From a bacterium (GTDB lineage Bacteria; Zixibacteria; MSB-5A5; GN15; FEB-12), in NCBI GenBank assembly GCA_030629485.1, contig DAOVOW010000090.1, forward strand, positions 1 through 7,539: a stretch of 7,539 bases of DNA. Reading direction: 5' to 3'. Each line of letters begins with the position of its first letter. Position 1 is the first letter of the stretch. Below the pieces are notes generated by a model. It did not search any database, had not been told where the DNA came from, and worked only from the letters and a program-made list of their open reading frames with translations. Shown here one piece after another: positions 5,650-7,539 of this stretch. The position numbers were made by a program, and so were the translations under genes.

Positions 5650-7539
5650 TTACTTTGCGTATATCTTCAACCTGGTCCCGACGCTAAGTTCGTCGGGATC
5701 GTCGATATCATTGGCCGAGATTATGCGGGAGATGTTAGTGCGATACTTTTGAGCGATGCGGCTAAGGGTATCCCCGCGCCGAACCTTGTGGACAACGTAG
5801 TTTCCGGCGCTACCATCAGAGACCTTGAGGATCTGACCCGGATAGATGCGGCTGGAACGACCCAGGCCGTTGAGGCTGCGAACCTTGGCTGTGGTGGTAC
5901 CGTACTTTCGCGCGATATCCCATATTGTATCGCCGGCGCGTACCTTGTAGCTCTTAACCGACCCGGAGGATTTCTGATTCGACGGTGTAGTCGTAGCGTA
6001 AGTTGAAGAGCTCTTGCTGCCGCTCTTGCCGGGCGACCGGCGAGCCGATGACGGAATTTTCAGCTTCTGGCCGACGTAAATACGTGACCCGCGCTGGATG
6101 TAGTTGGTGCGTCTCAGAGCATCGACGGTAGTACCGAAGGCGCGCGCGATATCCCACATAGTGTCACCGCGTCGAACCGAATAGATCGAATTCCTGGCCT
6201 CGTAGTCAGTGTACTTAGGAGGTGATTCGCCACGGCGTTTGCTGTCGAGCGGTACCGGCACGATGATTTCCTTGCCGGCATAAATCGTGGAACGACGACT
6301 GAGATTATTGGCTTCCAGAATCGCGTACTGGGAGACACCGTACTTGGCGGCGATAGTCGATACTGTCTCGCCTCGTCTGATCTTGTGGCGAACCCAGCTA
6401 GTTTCTTTGGGCGAGGGCATTCGGTCATAGGCAGCCAGGAACTTGCGTTTGCTGCCGACCGGGATCTTCAGTTTGTACTGTTTCAGTTGGGGCGGCGTGT
6501 ACTTTCGCAGCAGTTCCGGATTCAAACGTTTCAATTCAGCCACTGAGCAGCCGAGTTCCCTGGCCACCGTTGAGAACTCCAGACAACGGTTGATCTCCAC
6601 CTCGTCCCAAGCTACTTCCGGTTCATGCACGATATCGGTGAAGCCGTACTTGTCAGGGTTCTTGGCAATTATAGCCGCAGCGTAAATCAAGGGCACGTAG
6701 TCCATAGTCTGCCGTTTGAGCTTCATTTTCCAGAAGTCGTTGGTCTTCTGTTTTTTGATCGTTCTTCTGACCCGCCCCGGGCCGCCGTTGTAGGCCGCCA
6801 TAGCCAATTCCCAGTGGCCGAACTCTTTGTAAAGGTCTTTGAGAAAGCGACAAGCCGCATGTGTCGACTTGATCGGGTCCTTTCTTTCATCCATCCACCA
6901 ATTCCGGTTCATTCCGTACATCCGTCCGGTGGACGCGATAAACTGCCACAATCCCATGGCTCGCGCCCACGAATAAGCGTTCGGATTGTACCCCGACTCG
7001 ACCAACGACAAGTAGACCAAATCCTCGGGCAAACCGTACTCGGCCAGAATGCGGGTCATCATAGGCGTATATCGTTTGGAACGTACCAGATATCTCGTGA
7101 AGGCGTCTTTCGCCACCGTCTGGAAATAAACGATCGAGCTCTTGACTCGGTCATTCATTACCACCGGCAAATCGTAGGTCACCCCCGCCCTCTCGGTCTT
7201 GTAAACGCGTATAGTGTCAGCTTTCAAGTTCTGAGCCAGGTCGCCGAATCGTTCGATAATCACGCTGGAGGATACATCGGGCTCCAGTCGACCTAATGAT
7301 CGCAACGTCACCCGATAGTCAGCCACGAAGTCGTCCAGCATCTGGGTGTACTTGAGTGCCTCCGGAGTCATTACCGAGTCGGCTTCAATATCAAGCTTGG
7401 CCAGGATCTTCAGCCCCTTTTCGAAGTAGTACTGAGCCTCCTCCCACCCGGCCTCGCGGTTGGCCATCACCCCCATCAGGTGATACTCCTCGGCCAACTC
7501 GAACTTCCGCCAGATGTCGTCGTCGACGGCCGAGGCTGA
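5650..7539 (-). CDS. MltD-like lytic transglycosylase with LysM repeats (5' end outside window)
   Basis: Cuts peptidoglycan glycan strands to 1,6-anhydro products in the exported space. The frame stays open to the window edge, so the true start and any signal peptide or lipobox are not visible; about 629 residues are seen. Numbering from codon 7495-7497 (a TTG, not taken as the start): a helical, TPR-like N-terminal part reaches about 130. The SLT domain spans about 140-290, with catalytic Glu167 in LSLVESGYNP (codon 6997-6999), then AMGLWQFI, AAYNGGPGRV (235-243) and YVPLIYAAAII (267-277). A degenerate LysM-like segment follows at about 310-346. Four good LysM domains lie at about 370-414, 438-481, 516-558 and 569-613, each with an RRGDT/RAGDT-type start. 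A Ser/Thr-rich linker (482-515) separates LysM 2 and 3. E. coli MltD has fewer LysM domains. sppA follows after 10 bases. Confidence 0.95.
   Translation of the reverse strand, partial: SASAVDDDIWRKFELAEEYHLMGVMANREAGWEEAQYYFEKGLKILAKLDIEADSVMTPEALKYTQMLDDFVADYRVTLRSLGRLEPDVSSSVIIERFGDLAQNLKADTIRVYKTERAGVTYDLPVVMNDRVKSSIVYFQTVAKDAFTRYLVRSKRYTPMMTRILAEYGLPEDLVYLSLVESGYNPNAYSWARAMGLWQFIASTGRMYGMNRNWWMDERKDPIKSTHAACRFLKDLYKEFGHWELAMAAYNGGPGRVRRTIKKQKTNDFWKMKLKRQTMDYVPLIYAAAIIAKNPDKYGFTDIVHEPEVAWDEVEINRCLEFSTVARELGCSVAELKRLNPELLRKYTPPQLKQYKLKIPVGSKRKFLAAYDRMPSPKETSWVRHKIRRGETVSTIAAKYGVSQYAILEANNLSRRSTIYAGKEIIVPVPLDSKRRGESPPKYTDYEARNSIYSVRRGDTMWDIARAFGTTVDALRRTNYIQRGSRIYVGQKLKIPSSARRSPGKSGSKSSSTYATTTPSNQKSSGSVKSYKVRAGDTIWDIARKYGTTTAKVRSLNGLGRSSRIYPGQILKVSDGSAGNYVVHKVRRGDTLSRIAQKYRTNISRIISANDIDDPDELSVGTRLKIYAK

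Noticed and set aside
6625..7296. Long plus-strand open frame opposite the lytic transglycosylase
   Set aside because: It is the complement of the clearly coding SLT region, has no ribosome site or family features, and is His/Arg-rich as antisense frames of such genes often are.

Overview
The window looks like chromosomal DNA from a Gram-negative-type bacterium. An envelope-acting lytic transglycosylase with LysM repeats, a membrane signal-peptide peptidase and a Sec-exported repeat protein all point to a cell with an inner membrane and an exported compartment. The HDFNN-type hybrid kinase and a tiny bS22/mS38-like (AURKAIP1/COX24-domain) ribosomal peptide suggest the Bacteroidetes/FCB side of the tree, possibly a candidate phylum such as Zixibacteria. 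That placement is inference from gene content, not a measured phylogeny. I see no insertion sequence, phage gene, CRISPR array, tRNA or rRNA.

Layout. Positions 31-2238 (+) encode a membrane-anchored hybrid histidine kinase (helical sensor, PAS, HisKA, HATPase, C-terminal receiver). It converges on a minus-strand gene at 2455-3702 across a short intergenic region with a strong GC-rich hairpin (2361-2385). The 2455-3702 gene encodes an exported, acidic protein of unknown function built from three tandem repeats. Next comes a roughly 430-base stretch without a recognisable gene (3711-4139), which contains a terminator hairpin (3971-3997) for the minus-strand transcript upstream. That transcript carries an HU-family DNA-binding protein (GTG start at 4546) followed 26 bases later by the 31-codon bS22/mS38-like peptide (4140-4235). 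A good sigma70-type promoter lies just upstream of HU. To the right, also on the minus strand, a MltD-like lytic transglycosylase (5650 to beyond the window edge) is followed 10 bases later by sppA (4737-5639), so the two are probably one operon.

How the genes fit together. The mltD-sppA pair is an envelope maintenance unit: glycan cleavage and disposal of membrane peptides. HU plus the small ribosomal peptide form a growth-related nucleoid/translation unit. The hybrid kinase has no partner regulator or output gene in view. The repeat protein is the least explained gene here and, with the easily missed HU-bS22 pair, the part most worth following up.
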